Of a stretch of 7,362 bases of DNA, positions 6,610-7,362 are shown piece by piece (position 1 is the stretch's first letter; every line of letters starts with the position of its first letter). The DNA is taken from NCBI GenBank assembly GCA_029937655.1, contig JAPYPK010000068.1, forward strand, positions 1 through 7,362, read 5' to 3'. This stretch comes from Nitrospinaceae bacterium (GTDB lineage Bacteria > Nitrospinota > Nitrospinia > Nitrospinales > VA-1). The notes under the pieces were generated by a model. The model had not been told where the DNA came from and did not search any database. It saw only the letters and a list, made by a program, of their open reading frames with translations. The position numbers and the translations under genes were made by a program.

Positions 6610-7362
6610 TCTATTAGTCGAAATAAATCATTGCTAACAATAAAATTGTAACATGATTTTGAGAGTGTGCAGTAAAGTGTGTTAATGAAATATTTTGAGG
6701 TGAAAATGTTAAAAGACATGTCGTTAATTTACAGAACTTTTTTTAACAAAAATTAAGCGCCCTTTTTAATTATAAAAGCGTTTCTTTTAGATGGAAAATC
6801 ATCCGGAGTCTTTATGACCACGAACCCTAATTGATTAATTTTTTTTACCCACCATCTTTTAGAGTGCAAGTTAATATGTGTAGGATCCAGCCTTGCGTTC
6901 TTTTCCGTCCAAAGACAAATATTTAAAACTAACCATCGATTAGTGATTCTATAAAGATTTCGTATAATCTCACAGGAAACCTCCTCTGGGATATGCTCCA
7001 GAGTATCGCTACAGTTAACCAAATCAAATCTATTATCCGGGTAATCTAAATTTAAAATATCCCCAATTTTGAGGTGTGATCTAACCTCGATAGACGACCG
7101 ATTTATCGCATCCTCTGAAATATCAATTCCTTCCGCAACAATCCCAAAGTTTACTAAACCCCAAACTAGATTCCCAATTCCACACCCCACATCTAAAGCA
7201 TTTTCAGGTGAAAAAAAATCGCGGTAGTATGAAGCTTTCTTGACATCTGGAGATAATTTTAATTTAGAAAAGTAGTCTGCATTAAACTCTTCTTTTTTAT
7301 ACTTTTTGGAAGGGGCAACAAAAATACTATGAATCAAACTTTTTATTCTACTCAAAACTATC
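6610..7362. mobile_element. putative edge of a tRNA-Arg-integrated genomic island
   Basis: When an element integrates into the 3' end of a tRNA, the tRNA is rebuilt at one junction and a 3' copy remains at the other. Here the copy is on the minus strand with dapF on its downstream side, so DNA on the high-coordinate side should be the inserted element. The strip 6610-6752 holds no convincing gene, is strikingly AT-rich and contains short repeats (AGTGTG at 6664 and 6676). The methyltransferase beyond it is of a type common in surface-polysaccharide and accessory regions. No integrase is visible in the window, so the extent and activity of the element are unknown. Confidence 0.4.
6753..7362 (-). 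CDS. class I SAM-dependent methyltransferase (Methyltransf_11-like), start outside window
   Basis: Counting from a TTG at 7355 gives 200 residues, but the frame stays open to the window edge and the product contains no internal methionine. The true start is therefore probably beyond 7362 and the gene is treated as partial. The Rossmann-fold methyltransferase motifs are clear: motif I ALDVGCGIGN (53-62) for S-adenosylmethionine, the acidic ribose-binding position in EGIDIS (75-80), and SDTLEHIP (116-123) at the end of strand 4. The late DPTHINLHSKRWW (157-169) resembles small-molecule and sugar or lipid-carrier methyltransferases often found with cell-surface polysaccharide genes. The substrate is not deducible. 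It lies on the presumed island side of the tRNA remnant, about 250 bp upstream of dapF and in the same direction, but is separated from it by a gene-free AT-rich strip, so shared operon membership is unlikely. Confidence 0.85.
   Translation of the reverse strand, partial: IVLSRIKSLIHSIFVAPSKKYKKEEFNADYFSKLKLSPDVKKASYYRDFFSPENALDVGCGIGNLVWGLVNFGIVAEGIDISEDAINRSSIEVRSHLKIGDILNLDYPDNRFDLVNCSDTLEHIPEEVSCEIIRNLYRITNRWLVLNICLWTEKNARLDPTHINLHSKRWWVKKINQLGFVVIKTPDDFPSKRNAFIIKKGA

Overview
The window looks like the chromosome of a Gram-negative bacterium. It encodes a Tat-exported molybdoenzyme, two probable lipoproteins and the diaminopimelate (DAP) branch of lysine and peptidoglycan synthesis. Composition is moderately AT-rich, with non-ATG starts on dapF (GTG) and dapB (TTG). 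Gene content would suit an environmental, perhaps marine, proteobacterial or deltaproteobacterial-type lineage, but nothing seen here fixes the taxon.

Layout. (1) Positions 1-1713, plus strand: the 3' part of a gene fusing a formylglycine-generating-enzyme-like (FGE/SUMF1-like) domain to a CcdA/DsbD-type transmembrane electron transporter. (2) 1815-2291, plus strand: a small lipoprotein resembling DUF4410. (3) 6500-2329, minus strand: five genes in one direction, dapF, dapA, dapB, a Tat-exported sulfite-oxidase-family molybdopterin oxidoreductase, and an FGE-like lipoprotein whose start overlaps the molybdoenzyme stop by 4 nt. It converges on the plus-strand genes. (4) 6565-6609, minus strand: the 3' 45 nt of a tRNA-Arg(TCT), from anticodon loop to CCA, with no 5' half. 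This is the usual footprint of a tRNA-targeting integrase. (5) 6610-7362: a very AT-rich strip and a methyltransferase gene running off the window, which I read as the edge of an integrated island.

How the genes may work together. DapA, DapB and DapF supply three DAP-pathway steps: dihydrodipicolinate synthesis, its reduction, and epimerisation of LL- to meso-DAP. The other half of the window is envelope-centred and redox-flavoured: a thiol-electron transporter, an exported molybdenum enzyme and two FGE-fold domains. Both FGE-fold domains lack the catalytic cysteine pair of true FGE, so they are probably binding, structural or maturation domains rather than sulfatase activators. A link between these parts is inference from proximity.

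The observations most worth a second look are the FGE-like/CcdA fusion, the molybdoenzyme/FGE-like lipoprotein couple, and the truncated tRNA marking a probable island junction directly upstream of dapF.
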